A stretch of DNA of 64,000 bases from CAVVEQ01 sp963804865 (GCA_963804865.1 CAWDSH010000001.1:186001-250000); one strand, 5' to 3'. Numbered from the stretch's first letter, positions 17,558 to 26,683 are shown. Notes: a model not told the origin generated them from the letters alone. Translations and numbers: made by a program.

Positions 17558-19534
17558 ATGGATTTCTATTTACATGATATTCCACTCGAGGAAGCGAAAA
17601 GCAGATTTTCTGAAGAATTAAAAAAATTCGATCTTAATGGCGCACTTGGTATTGAAAGAGTAAACGTCAACGAAGCAGCGATAGGAAGAGTACTGGCAGA
17701 ATCTGTTTGGGCAAAACTATCATCACCGCATTACCATGCAGCAGCAATGGATGGATTTGCGGTTTTCGCCCAAAAAACCAATAAAGCTCTCCCAAGCAAT
17801 CCAATAAAATTGAGGCTTCGGATTGATACTGCATATGTTGACACTGGCGATGCCTTACCGGAGTGGGCGAATTCTGTCATACCTATTGAGGAGGTCGAAC
17901 CATTTAGTAAGTCAGGGGAGATCGCTAAAAATCCTCGGCGACCATATTTAATTCAAATCCGGAATAGTGTCACACCTTGGATGCATGTACGTCCAATGGG
18001 GGAGGATATGGTTGCGACGCAACTGGTATTACCCAAGGGATCTGTCCTTAGACCTTTCGATATGGGGGCAATAGCTGCATCTGGTAATAGTAAGATCCAG
18101 GTTTATCGAAAGCCACGGGTGGGGATTATTCCAACTGGATCTGAATTAAAGGCTATTGGCAAACCAGTAAAAGGTGGCGAGATTATTGAATTCAATTCGA
18201 TTATCCTTGCAAGCTTGATCAATGATTGGGGCGGTCAGTCCAAACGCTATCCTATAACGAGCGACGACTTTGAATTAATCTGCAAAAAAGTGCTTCTCGC
18301 TGCCCGGGAGAATGACCTCGTTCTACTGGGAGCAGGCTCCTCTGCAGGATCGGAAGATTATTCGGCCAGGGTGATCGAAAAACTGGGCAGAATGATCGTG
18401 CATGGTGTTGCCATTCGACCAGGGCATCCAGTTATTTTGGGGATGATCCGGAACAGTACATCATCAAAAGATAAAAGCCGACTATCACCAATTATTGGTG
18501 TACCGGGTTATCCTGTATCAGCCGCATTAGCCTGCGAATTGTTTGTGGAGCCATTGATTTCAAATTGGCTGGGAAAAACTCCCAGACACACAGCCGACCT
18601 TGAAGCAATCATGACCCGAAAAATCACTTCACCAGCTGGTGATGATGATTTTATCAGGATTGTTATGGGCAAGGTAGGGGAGAGGATGCTTGCCGCACCC
18701 TTACCCAGGGGCGCCGGGGTGGTTTCCTCATTGATGAAAGCAGATGGGTACACGATCCTTCGAAGGGGACAACAAGGCGTTGAATCGGGATCCAAAATTA
18801 AAGTTCACCTTTATCGCAACATCAATGAATTGGGAGGATCGATTTTTGCGATTGGTTCGCATGATATGACTCTCGACATATTGGCACAATATTTAGCCCA
18901 ATATGAACGACGATTGGTTTCTGCCAATGTGGGAAGCCAAGGGGGATTGGTCGCCATTCGTCACGGAGAAGCTCACATCGCAGGAACACATTTATTGGAT
19001 CCGGAGACTGGTGAATACAATATTCGTTATATTCGTGAATATCTACCGGATACCAGGGTACGCCTGATGACTTGGGTCGGAAGAGACCAGGGATTGATGG
19101 TGAAAAAAGGCAATCCAAAGAAGGTGTACAAATTGGATGATTTGATGCGGGGTGACGTCGTTATTATCAATAGACAACGTGGTTCGGGGACACGCGTTTT
19201 ACTCGATTATCATCTCGGGAAATTGGGGATCCCGAGTGAAATGATCAAAGGGTATGAAATGGAGGAATATACACACCTTGGTGTGGCTGTGGCTGTCCAA
19301 TCCAACCGGGCAGATTGTGGTATGGGGATTGCTGCAGCAGCAAAATCCCTAAACCTGGATTTCATTCCCCTTTATAAAGAACGTTATGATTTGGTCATCC
19401 CAATGGTATTTCTGGAGGATGATTTGTTAACTCCGCTTTTTGAATTGATAAAAAATAAAGAATTCAGACAAGAGATTAGCAGAATGGCTGGTTACGACGT
19501 TTCGGATATGGGGAAAATCATAGGTGATTTTTAA
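17558..19534 (+). CDS. MoeA fused to a periplasmic-binding-protein-like domain
   Basis: The first 420 residues are a second MoeA (AAMDGFAVFA, PTGSELKAIGK, GAGSSAGSEDYSARV, GVPGYPVSAALAC). The remaining 230 residues form a PBP-like domain of the type that binds molybdate/tungstate or acts as an effector domain: AIGSHDMTLDILAQYLAQ, GSQGGLVAIRHGEAHIAGTH, NRQRGSGTRVLLDYHL and LIPMVFLEDDLL-like ending. Because it lacks a signal peptide and a DNA-binding domain, the PBP part should act in the cytoplasm, perhaps presenting the oxyanion to the MoeA site; this is inference. ATG at 17558 follows CAGGAG at a good distance. Confidence 0.92.
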   Translation: MDFYLHDIPLEEAKSRFSEELKKFDLNGALGIERVNVNEAAIGRVLAESVWAKLSSPHYHAAAMDGFAVFAQKTNKALPSNPIKLRLRIDTAYVDTGDALPEWANSVIPIEEVEPFSKSGEIAKNPRRPYLIQIRNSVTPWMHVRPMGEDMVATQLVLPKGSVLRPFDMGAIAASGNSKIQVYRKPRVGIIPTGSELKAIGKPVKGGEIIEFNSIILASLINDWGGQSKRYPITSDDFELICKKVLLAARENDLVLLGAGSSAGSEDYSARVIEKLGRMIVHGVAIRPGHPVILGMIRNSTSSKDKSRLSPIIGVPGYPVSAALACELFVEPLISNWLGKTPRHTADLEAIMTRKITSPAGDDDFIRIVMGKVGERMLAAPLPRGAGVVSSLMKADGYTILRRGQQGVESGSKIKVHLYRNINELGGSIFAIGSHDMTLDILAQYLAQYERRLVSANVGSQGGLVAIRHGEAHIAGTHLLDPETGEYNIRYIREYLPDTRVRLMTWVGRDQGLMVKKGNPKKVYKLDDLMRGDVVIINRQRGSGTRVLLDYHLGKLGIPSEMIKGYEMEEYTHLGVAVAVQSNRADCGMGIAAAAKSLNLDFIPLYKERYDLVIPMVFLEDDLLTPLFELIKNKEFRQEISRMAGYDVSDMGKIIGDF

Positions 19535-19557
19535 TCCCACACGGGGTTGTACGAAAT

Positions 19558-19588
19558 TTGGACCTCGCAGACTTCAAAAAGGTAGAAT
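19558..19588 (+). promoter_or_regulatory. Possible promoter for bcp
   Basis: TTGGAC (19558-19563) and TAGAAT (19583-19588) precede the bcp ATG by 18 bases. The 19-base spacer is longer than ideal, so confidence is low. Confidence 0.35.
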
Positions 19589-19606
19589 GAGATAAAAGGA
19601 GACACT

Positions 19607-20062
19607 ATGACATTAACAGAAGGTATTAAAGCGCCAGATTTTGAATTGCCTGATGAAACAAATCAGCCCAGGAAGCTTTCTGACTTTAAAGGGAAAACCG
19701 TAGTTTTATATTTCTATCCCAAAGATGATACGCCTGGTTGTACGGTTGAAGCCTGCAGCCTGCGTGATGATTATAGCGAGTATGATAAAGCAGGGGTTGT
19801 CATTCTTGGAGTAAGTCCTGATTCACCGAAATCTCACGCAAAATTTAAATCAAAATACAACCTTCCCTTCTCTCTGCTTGCAGATGAAAAGCATCAGGTT
19901 TGTCAACTCTATGGGGTGTGGGGTCGCAAGAAAGCTATGGGTAGAGAATATGATGGTGTTTTCAGAACCACCTTCTTGATAGACGCAGAAGGTAAGATCC
20001 TAAAAGTTTTTAAAGATGTAAAACCACAAGGCCATAGTAAGGAATTATTGGGTAGTCTTTGA
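19607..20062 (+). CDS. bcp: Thioredoxin-dependent thiol peroxidase, Bcp-type peroxiredoxin
   Basis: The 151-residue protein reduces hydrogen and organic peroxides. The motif PKDDTPGCTVEACSLRDDY carries the peroxidatic Cys45 and the resolving Cys50, the spacing of atypical 2-Cys Bcp/PrxQ. The domain covers the whole protein and the length is normal. AAAGGAG lies just before the ATG. A strong hairpin terminator follows, so it is likely a single-gene unit. With SodA and MsrPQ it forms part of the oxidative-stress set in this window. Confidence 0.95.
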   Translation: MTLTEGIKAPDFELPDETNQPRKLSDFKGKTVVLYFYPKDDTPGCTVEACSLRDDYSEYDKAGVVILGVSPDSPKSHAKFKSKYNLPFSLLADEKHQVCQLYGVWGRKKAMGREYDGVFRTTFLIDAEGKILKVFKDVKPQGHSKELLGSL

Positions 20063-20070
20063 TCTGAATA

Positions 20071-20107
20071 AAAGAAATAGCGGCTCACATTGAACCGCTG
20101 TTTCTTT
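20071..20107. terminator. Terminator hairpin between bcp and the Rrf2 gene
   Basis: AAAGAAATAGCGG at 20071-20083 pairs with CCGCTGTTTCTTT at 20095-20107 with one internal mismatch. The outer arms supply A and T tracts, so it works in either direction for the convergent bcp and Rrf2 genes. Confidence 0.85.
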
Positions 20108-20131
20108 ATATGCTTAATAGTGCTTAATCGC

Positions 20132-20542
20132 CTATTTGGCTTGATTTGCCAAATCATTCAATCGCTGTGATGATAAATGATCAATGATATTTTTTTCCAA
20201 ATCGCGCCAAACATAACGGGTAGGATCTTCTGCAGTTTGTCCTTGCCTGGTTTTCATTCCCGCACTTTTTGATAAGCGCACCGGTCCTTCAAGAGCTTCA
20301 AGAATCATCAACAAATTTATTTCATTTGGAGCTTGGTTAAGCTTCAAACCGCCATGCGGTCCTGGTGTGGCTTTAATCAAGCCTGCCTGCATCAAGGTAT
20401 GTCCAATTTGATGCAAAAAGGGAAGGGGTATATGCAGTTGTTTTGCGAGTAATGCTGTGGGTTGAGGTAGTGGGTCTTTTGATGAAGCCAATGCAACCAT
20501 AAGTTGAATACCATACGTTAATCTTCGACTGACATGAAACAT
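20132..20542 (-). CDS. Rrf2-family transcriptional regulator without cysteines
   Basis: The 136-residue protein begins SRRLTYGIQLMVALA and continues with the winged-helix pattern of Rrf2 regulators, including LAKQLHIPLPFLHQIGHTLMQAGLIKATPGPHGGLKL, in which the recognition helix and the GPxGG wing are clear (described in two parts: recognition helix near 33-52, wing near 60-68). Members such as IscR and NsrR bind an Fe-S cluster through three Cys; this protein has no Cys at all, so it is probably not an Fe-S sensor. AGAGGTG precedes the ATG. Targets are unknown. Confidence 0.88.
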   Translation of the reverse strand: MFHVSRRLTYGIQLMVALASSKDPLPQPTALLAKQLHIPLPFLHQIGHTLMQAGLIKATPGPHGGLKLNQAPNEINLLMILEALEGPVRLSKSAGMKTRQGQTAEDPTRYVWRDLEKNIIDHLSSQRLNDLANQAK

Positions 20543-20581
20543 AGTGACACCTCTAAATATTTTCCGAAATCAATAATAGGA

Positions 20582-20926
20582 TTACTTTAGCTTTAACAAC
20601 ACTTTTCCTTGCGACCAAAGTTCTTCAAGGCGATAGAAATCTCTTTGGTCAGGCGAGAAAAGATGAACAATCACATCACCGAGATCAAGTAATAGCCACC
20701 CTCCTTCAGCTTTACCTTCTATGCGAGGTTTTGCACCATTAACTTTTAGAATTCTATTCAGCACTGTATCAGCAAGGCTTTTTAACATACGGTCAGTAGT
20801 GCCAGAGCATATTACGAAATAATCTGTAAAGGAAGAAATACCGGTAATATCCAATATGAGAATGTCTTCTCCTTTTTTTTCTTCCAGCGCATTCGCCACG
20901 CTGTTGGCAATTTCTAAATTGTTCAG
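20582..20926 (-). CDS. rsfS: Ribosomal silencing factor RsfS; start codon probably CTG
   Basis: RsfS binds ribosomal protein uL14 and blocks 30S-50S joining during starvation. The core EDILILDITGISSFTDYFVI, CSGTTDRMLKSLAD, KAEGGWLLLDLGDVIVHLF and YRLEELW is standard. A GTG at 20899 gives a 105-residue protein that lacks the first helix. Reading on in frame, nine more codons (LNNLEIANS) restore the usual N-terminus and lead to CTG at 20926, placed 4 bases after GAGGTG; a TGA closes the frame two codons further on. I therefore annotate CTG as the likely start, with GTG as the alternative. Confidence 0.85.
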   Translation of the reverse strand: MNNLEIANSVANALEEKKGEDILILDITGISSFTDYFVICSGTTDRMLKSLADTVLNRILKVNGAKPRIEGKAEGGWLLLDLGDVIVHLFSPDQRDFYRLEELWSQGKVLLKLK

Positions 20927-20975
20927 TTCTCACCTCAAATCTAATAATGACCTATTTTATCATAATCGTATAGAT

Positions 20976-21554
20976 TTATGATCGAAAAGTTGATTTGTGG
21001 ATAGTTGTATAAAATGCACCAGTCGGTCGTAATTCACTTTTAAAAAGGGTGATTGAATTTATCATAAACGGTTTTGTTGCAGGGGAAGGGATATTAATCA
21101 ACAAATCAGTTAATAATTTTCTTTGTTGAGGTGGAGGAGGGTAAGAGAGGCGCCCCAAGGTCAAATGAGGTGTAAAACCTCTCTTTTCTTTGGGGAAACC
21201 TTGATCGAGCAAATGATGCTCGACTGCTTCAACAATTTTATTCATTTCAGGGGGAACCCTAAGTCCAAGCCAAATCACCCGGATATTATGGAGATTGGGG
21301 AAGGCACCGATTTTGTCTGTGCAAATTTCCATGGGTGTGGCTTCCTCCCTAATCCCTTCTAAAACAGTTATGACCTTTGAAATATACTCATGGCGAATAT
21401 CACCCAGGAATTTCACCGTAAGATGAATATTTCGAGGGGGTAACCACCTGATCTTGCAAGGATTGTTGACTTTAAGAGAAGTGATGAATTCCCCCAATTG
21501 ATCTTGCACATCAGGGGGTAATTCGAATGCAATAAAGGATCTGATTAAATCCAT
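20976..21554 (-). CDS. thpR: RNA 2',3'-cyclic phosphodiesterase (2H family)
   Basis: ThpR/LigT opens 2',3'-cyclic phosphate ends of RNA and was first named 2'-5' RNA ligase. The two HxTx catalytic motifs are visible: HLTVKFLG near residue 40 and HLTLGRL near residue 128. An open frame extends 35 codons upstream, but the ATG at 21554 (MDLIRSFIAFELPP) fits the family N-terminus and has ACAGGT just ahead. The protein is 192 residues. It is divergent from hemW with the upstream regions overlapping. Confidence 0.9.
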   Translation of the reverse strand: MDLIRSFIAFELPPDVQDQLGEFITSLKVNNPCKIRWLPPRNIHLTVKFLGDIRHEYISKVITVLEGIREEATPMEICTDKIGAFPNLHNIRVIWLGLRVPPEMNKIVEAVEHHLLDQGFPKEKRGFTPHLTLGRLSYPPPPQQRKLLTDLLINIPSPATKPFMINSITLFKSELRPTGAFYTTIHKSTFRS

Positions 21555-21628
21555 ACCTGTTGCGAGTATACTGAGCAGAAATATGAATGTCAAGCTGAAG
21601 TCAAATTCACGACAGGGTAGATTGGTAG

Positions 21629-22840
21629 ATGAGAAATCAAATAGGTGAGATTTCATCATTTGGGCTATATATCCATGTTCCGTTTTGTTTAAAGCGCTGT
21701 GGGTATTGCGATTTTGTGACCTATGCAGGAAAAGAATATTTAATACCGGCTTATATTGATTCGATTATTAAAGAAGTCAATTTCCAGGCACATCATCATC
21801 AAGGGAAGATCCCAGTTAAAAGTATATATTTTGGAGGTGGTACGCCTTCAATAGTCCCGGTAAAAATGCTTGGCAGAATTTTGGAAGCCATTCATTCCCA
21901 TTATCAAATGGATTATCAGGTTGAAACTTCAATCGAATTGAATCCCGGTACAATTCAGGAGAATTATTTTAATGAGTTGCGATCTCTTGGAATTAATCGT
22001 TTGAGTATGGGAATGCAATCGGCACATGATGATGAACTGAAATTTCTAGGCCGGATCCATCAAGTATCTGATGTGAAGAAAACATACTCTCAAGCCCGTG
22101 AAGCGGGATTCTCCAATATTAGTTTGGATCTCATCTATGGGCTACCAGATCAATCCATCGAAAAATGGATGGAGTCAATTGAGATTGCAGTTGGTCTATC
22201 TCCAGAACATCTTTCTTTGTATTGCCTTACGATCGAACCTGGTACGCCTTTTGGGAAATTGTTAGAAGAAAAAAGGATCAATCCAGTCGATGATGATCTT
22301 GCAGCCAGCATGTACTGCGCGGCTGATCAACTTCTGAACTCAGCGGGTTTTATCCATTACGAGATATCCAATTGGGCGAAAATCGCGAAGAGTGATCGTT
22401 CCTTTCAATCCATTCATAATATTCAATATTGGTTAAACGAACCGTACTTGGGATTTGGGGCTGGTGCACATGGCTGTACCGATGGATGGCGACTTGCTAA
22501 TTCGATTTCAATAGAAGAATATGTACAGAAAATGAATTCCACTGAAGCATTTCAATTTCCTTTTACCCCTGCAACTGCTGATTCAATTCAAATTGACTCG
22601 TATACAGCCATGCAGGAATCGATGATGCTGGGATTAAGGTTATTACAAGAAGGGGTTGATCTTGAAAGATTCTATAAGAAACATGGAGAAAGAGCAGAGG
22701 AAGTTTTTTCAAAAGAGATCGGGAAATTGTTAAAACGTGGGCTCATTGAATTTGATAACCGGGAGCATCGCCTTTTAAGGTTAACCCCAAGAGGTACTTT
22801 ACTGGCAAACCAAGCATTTATTGAATTCGTTGGAGATTAG
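21629..22840 (+). CDS. hemW: HemW-type radical SAM heme chaperone
   Basis: The 403-residue protein has the radical-SAM motif PFCLKRCGYCDF (Cys-x3-Cys-x2-Cys) near residue 18. The residue two after the last Cys is Phe, as in HemW, not the fourth Cys of true HemN, so it is more likely a heme-trafficking protein than a coproporphyrinogen dehydrogenase. YFGGGTPSIVP, INRLSMGMQSA, DLIYGLPDQS and FGAGAHG continue the family pattern, and a HemN C-terminal domain closes the protein. It converges with the transpeptidase gene, with only 4 bp between stops. Confidence 0.9.
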   Translation: MRNQIGEISSFGLYIHVPFCLKRCGYCDFVTYAGKEYLIPAYIDSIIKEVNFQAHHHQGKIPVKSIYFGGGTPSIVPVKMLGRILEAIHSHYQMDYQVETSIELNPGTIQENYFNELRSLGINRLSMGMQSAHDDELKFLGRIHQVSDVKKTYSQAREAGFSNISLDLIYGLPDQSIEKWMESIEIAVGLSPEHLSLYCLTIEPGTPFGKLLEEKRINPVDDDLAASMYCAADQLLNSAGFIHYEISNWAKIAKSDRSFQSIHNIQYWLNEPYLGFGAGAHGCTDGWRLANSISIEEYVQKMNSTEAFQFPFTPATADSIQIDSYTAMQESMMLGLRLLQEGVDLERFYKKHGERAEEVFSKEIGKLLKRGLIEFDNREHRLLRLTPRGTLLANQAFIEFVGD

Positions 22841-22844
22841 TGGA

Positions 22845-23882
22845 TCAAACGACGATTACGCGTGTTCCGTGACCAACCTGCTCGATCTTATCACCGAAAG
22901 CATCCGGTTGTGTCCAGCGGAAGATCCATTGAGCTTCTTCCCATTTCATATTGATACACCCATGGCTCATCGGTACACCATAATTATCGTGCCAATAGGT
23001 GCCATGGAATGCAACGCCATTGGGAGCAAAAAAAGTAGCCCATGGAACTCCGGGTAATTCATAGGCCTCAGGGTCAGCAGTTAAATTGCCATCTCCCATA
23101 TGCTTGGATGGCATTTTTGAATAGACGTTGAATTCACCCAGCGGGGTGTTTGTGGAAATCTCTCCATCGGATGTCGCGTAATCCGGCAGACCTGACGAGA
23201 TTTTGGTTTGAAGAACGATATCATCGCCTTCGTATGCAGTGACTGTCTGCATCGGTATTGAGACCTCGATGTGTTTTTTCCAGGGTTCTACTTCTGTTGA
23301 GATTGGTGCGAATTGCTGGAGAGGGATTGGTCTAAGATGTTCCGGGCGGACGAAAAAACCAACATTATCCAACAATTCATCGTGAATCTTGTACCACGGT
23401 TCACCATCAGGCCCGTCGCCAATCCCGGAGATCCAATGCATCGACTGATAATAATAACGATAAAGCGGCTCCCAGCCCAACTTTCCCCTGTTCCACATCA
23501 CCTGCGTATAAGGAACAGTGACTTCTGCAATGACTTCACCATTTGAAACTGAGGGAAGGATTGTATTGAGCTTGTATTTAACTTTCTGTAAATGAGCGCT
23601 ATGCATATACCCTCCCCAGACCCGGTACCATCGGGGATTGTATGCCGGACCATGCGGAGAAACGATTTCATAATAATAATTAACCAGATCATCACGAAAA
23701 TGCTGATATAGAATTCGACTTTCATCACTGGGTTCGCTATAGACACTCACCGACGTGGTGCCCACTCGAATGATTTTGTTTGAATCAAGATCAAGCAAAT
23801 CATGATTTCGAGGAGCAGACAGCAAACCTGCAGCGCCTGCCAAAGAAACTTTAAAAAAATCACGGCGAGATAAGGAAGTCAT
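22845..23882 (-). CDS. Secreted L,D-transpeptidase (YkuD domain) with Tat signal
   Basis: The N-terminus SRRDFFKVSLAGAAGLL is a twin-arginine signal with a hydrophobic stretch, so the 345-residue protein is probably exported folded. Residues 35-200 contain SH3-like segments, and the YkuD catalytic domain covers about 205-345. It carries the conserved HGTYWHDNYGVPMSHGCINM (first His and the SHGCxN nucleophile Cys). These enzymes form 3-3 cross-links in peptidoglycan or attach proteins to it. The nearby GH25 lysozyme, divergently transcribed, gives a wall-remodelling pair. Confidence 0.92.
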   Translation of the reverse strand: MTSLSRRDFFKVSLAGAAGLLSAPRNHDLLDLDSNKIIRVGTTSVSVYSEPSDESRILYQHFRDDLVNYYYEIVSPHGPAYNPRWYRVWGGYMHSAHLQKVKYKLNTILPSVSNGEVIAEVTVPYTQVMWNRGKLGWEPLYRYYYQSMHWISGIGDGPDGEPWYKIHDELLDNVGFFVRPEHLRPIPLQQFAPISTEVEPWKKHIEVSIPMQTVTAYEGDDIVLQTKISSGLPDYATSDGEISTNTPLGEFNVYSKMPSKHMGDGNLTADPEAYELPGVPWATFFAPNGVAFHGTYWHDNYGVPMSHGCINMKWEEAQWIFRWTQPDAFGDKIEQVGHGTRVIVV

Positions 23883-23955
23883 AATGATATAGGATTATAC
23901 CAGTCTTATTTCTCTTGATTATTATAAGAATATATGTTCTAATGGTTATTTGAAC

Positions 23956-23984
23956 TAGACAGAATAATATGGTTAACCTATAAT
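23956..23984 (+). promoter_or_regulatory. Strong sigma-70-type promoter for the GH25 lysozyme operon
   Basis: TAGACA (23956-23961) and a perfect TATAAT (23979-23984) are separated by 17 bases. The lysozyme ATG at 24018 follows after a short leader with GAGGTAC as ribosome site. Confidence 0.75.
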
Positions 23985-24017
23985 ATTTTTACGTTACACA
24001 ATTATGAGGTACAAGAT

Positions 24018-24824
24018 ATGATCCTGGGAATAGATGTCAGCCGTTGGCAGCAAAAAGTAGATTGGGAGCTTCTAAAGTCCAAGGGGATTCAATTCGCATT
24101 TATCAAAGCGACACAGGGGAATTATCTTGTCGACCCCATGCTCAAAACCCATCTCAATAATGCAAAAAAACATGGCATGATTGTTGGTGTATATCATTGG
24201 TGCGATCCAATGGTACCAAACGAAGGGCAGGCGAAGTTCTTTCTCGAAGCTATAAAAGGTTTGGATTATTCTTTTGCTGTTGCAGATGTTGAGCAGAATT
24301 GGACCGATTGGGCGGAATGGCGAAATAAAAAGATCACAAAAATCATCCCGGCACTGAAAATCAGTGAAAATGCCAGGATCATTCTTGAATATTGGAAGAA
24401 ACACATTGATAAAACATTAGTAGTTTACACTCGAGCTTCCTTCATTAACTACTATGCAGCAGTAGCTTCAAGCTGGCTTCCAAAATATCATCTCTGGCTT
24501 GCGCATTATGTAACGAAAATGAATAAAGCAAATATCACCTGGGATGCTTTTAAGAATTACATTCCCCGGGAAGGTGGTCCATCATTACCCCGCAACTGTA
24601 ACAAGTGGACTTTCTGGCAATTTACGGGTGGAAGATTCATTCTTGAAGGAGTGGATACTTCCATCGATTTGAATATTTTTAACGGCGATCTGGATGACCT
24701 TGTTAAACTTGCTGGCAGTAAGAAGATCGAAACCTCAAAACCAGAAACACCCGTTGAATTAACCCTTGAGGAAAGGGTTGCGCGTCTTGAGAAATTAGCC
24801 GAGGAAAACGGCTGGCAGCTCTGA
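24018..24824 (+). CDS. Glycoside hydrolase family 25 (lysozyme-like) protein
   Basis: GH25 enzymes cut the beta-1,4 bond between MurNAc and GlcNAc. The 268 residues begin ILGIDVSRWQ with the first catalytic-site Asp, and VADVEQNW near residue 94 supplies the DxE pair; WTFWQFTGG near 197 and the Asp-rich DTSIDLNIF are also typical. There is no signal peptide, so export is unclear. After the catalytic domain a 45-residue tail ends in a short coiled coil (LEERVARLEKLAEENGWQL), a pattern also seen in phage endolysins. The stop overlaps the start of the next gene by one base, an unexpected pairing with a corrinoid-activation-like protein. Confidence 0.88.
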   Translation: MILGIDVSRWQQKVDWELLKSKGIQFAFIKATQGNYLVDPMLKTHLNNAKKHGMIVGVYHWCDPMVPNEGQAKFFLEAIKGLDYSFAVADVEQNWTDWAEWRNKKITKIIPALKISENARIILEYWKKHIDKTLVVYTRASFINYYAAVASSWLPKYHLWLAHYVTKMNKANITWDAFKNYIPREGGPSLPRNCNKWTFWQFTGGRFILEGVDTSIDLNIFNGDLDDLVKLAGSKKIETSKPETPVELTLEERVARLEKLAEENGWQL

Positions 24825-26647
24825 TGTCAGCGAAAAGAATCATTGTCGATTTTCAACCGATAGGAAAACGAGTCCAGGCAGACGCTGGGGATAACCTGCT
24901 AGGGATCTTACAGGGGGCAGGTATTAGTATTAATTCCATTTGTGCCGGCAAAGGAACTTGCGGACAGTGTATTGTTGAACCCATAGAAGGTGATTTAAAT
25001 CAGCCTTCAGAAAATGAAATTGCTTTACTGAAAAAGCATGGTTACTCCCAACCATTTCGATTGGCCTGCCAGACGGAAATAAAAAGCGATGCCCGGATAA
25101 AAATACCTGCAGGATCATTTTCCACTCCCCAAAGGACACAACTGGAGGGGAATGAGGACGAGTTTTCCCTCCAAAAATTTTGGAAGATCTTCAAATATAG
25201 AATCACACCACCAAAAAAATCTGATCTTTCATCTGATCTCTCAAGATTCAGAAATATTTTGGGTAAATCCGGAATTGAGAATCTCGAGATACCGAATAAC
25301 ATTCTCCAACAATTCTCAAAAATCCTTCGTAAGCAAAATTGGTCTGGACAAGCTGCTGTTCGAACATCATCTAAACCACCCAGGTTGGGCTCGATCAGCC
25401 ATTCCAATAAGAATCCTTTGGGGTTGGCAATAGATATTGGAACAACCAAGCTCGCAGGCTTTTTGTTGGATCTTGAAAGTGGGTTGATACTTGCCAAGGC
25501 TGGTGCGATGAATCCTTTGATTGCTTATGGTGAGGATGTCGTCAGTAGAATTGAATATGTCAACACGCACATTGATGGAAGTGTTTTTTTGCATAGAGTA
25601 CTTATCGAATCAATAAATGAATTGTTGCATCTTCTATGTAATAGAGCGGGAAAAAACCGTACAGATGTTTTGGAAGTTTCCGCTGTTGGAAATACTGTCA
25701 TGCATCACCTGTTCTGTAATCTCCCCGTGGAACAACTGGGGTATTCACCATTTGTTCCTTCCGTCAGTGAATCGCTGCAATTCTCCTCCAGCAATATCGG
25801 ACTTGAGATAGCTCCAGGTGGATTGGTGTATATGCCTCCTAACCTGGCGGGTTACGTGGGAGCAGATCACGTTGCGATGCTCGTGGCGAGTGGAGCACTT
25901 CGATCCCGAGGTCATCTGATAGCACTTGATATTGGAACAAATACAGAGATCAGTTTAATCACTAATAAAAATTTCTATTGCTGTTCCTGTGCATCGGGGC
26001 CGGCTTTCGAAGGAGCTCATATTTCTTCGGGCATGCGAGCAGCTGAAGGTGCCATCGAGCATGTTCGGTTCTTGGATGATGAATTCCAAATCCAGGTCAT
26101 TGGCAACGTAAAGCCCATTGGTATTTGCGGATCCGGTATTTTAGATGCCATCGCATCAATGCGTGTACAGGGCGTTCTCAACCAGCGGGGAATTATCATG
26201 GAAAATGCAATGAATGTTGTGAGGGATGGTAAAAGCAACAAATTTAATTTGGTAAACTCTGGTGAAAGTGGGACTGGAAAGCCAATCCATATCACAAGAA
26301 GTGACGTAAACCAGATTCAGTTGGCCAAAGCTGCCATCCGTGCCGGTATCGATACCCTTATACATGAAGTTGGTTTACGCTACGATGAGATTGATGAATT
26401 CATTGTGGCAGGTGCTTTTGGCACCTATCTTGACGTAGAAAGTGCTATTCAGATCGGCATGTTTCCTGAATTACCTATTTCAAAGTTCAGGCAAATAGGA
26501 AATGCAGCTGGATCGGGTGCCAGGCAATTCTTATTGTCCAATAGGAAACGCATTGAAGCGGAGCATGTTGATGAAAAAATGCATTACATCGAACTGAGCA
26601 CTATTCCCGTGTTCACTGAATTGTTCATGAATTCGATGTACCTATGA
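24824..26647 (+). CDS. RACo-like ferredoxin/ASKHA ATPase (DUF4445 type)
   Basis: The N-terminal 90 residues are a plant-type [2Fe-2S] ferredoxin: CAGKGTCGQC followed by RLACQTE. The C-terminal 400 residues are an ASKHA ATPase: LAIDIGTTKLAGFLLD near 203, SAVGNTVMHHL near 285, and LIALDIGTNTEISL near 365. This architecture is that of reductive activators of corrinoid proteins (RACo/RamA-like), which reduce inactive Co(II) to Co(I) with ATP. No corrinoid protein or methyltransferase is nearby, but a DUF1638 gene, a family I associate with the same methyl-transfer gene sets, lies after the next gene. Function here is therefore inferred only from architecture. Confidence 0.88.
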   Translation: MSAKRIIVDFQPIGKRVQADAGDNLLGILQGAGISINSICAGKGTCGQCIVEPIEGDLNQPSENEIALLKKHGYSQPFRLACQTEIKSDARIKIPAGSFSTPQRTQLEGNEDEFSLQKFWKIFKYRITPPKKSDLSSDLSRFRNILGKSGIENLEIPNNILQQFSKILRKQNWSGQAAVRTSSKPPRLGSISHSNKNPLGLAIDIGTTKLAGFLLDLESGLILAKAGAMNPLIAYGEDVVSRIEYVNTHIDGSVFLHRVLIESINELLHLLCNRAGKNRTDVLEVSAVGNTVMHHLFCNLPVEQLGYSPFVPSVSESLQFSSSNIGLEIAPGGLVYMPPNLAGYVGADHVAMLVASGALRSRGHLIALDIGTNTEISLITNKNFYCCSCASGPAFEGAHISSGMRAAEGAIEHVRFLDDEFQIQVIGNVKPIGICGSGILDAIASMRVQGVLNQRGIIMENAMNVVRDGKSNKFNLVNSGESGTGKPIHITRSDVNQIQLAKAAIRAGIDTLIHEVGLRYDEIDEFIVAGAFGTYLDVESAIQIGMFPELPISKFRQIGNAAGSGARQFLLSNRKRIEAEHVDEKMHYIELSTIPVFTELFMNSMYL

Positions 26648-26683
26648 TTCCAAGAGTTTAATATGCAGCGAAATTTATCAGAG

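Noticed and set aside
21554..21659. N-terminal extension of ThpR
   Set aside because: The extra 35 codons overlap the hemW start region and do not match the family; the ATG at 21554 does.
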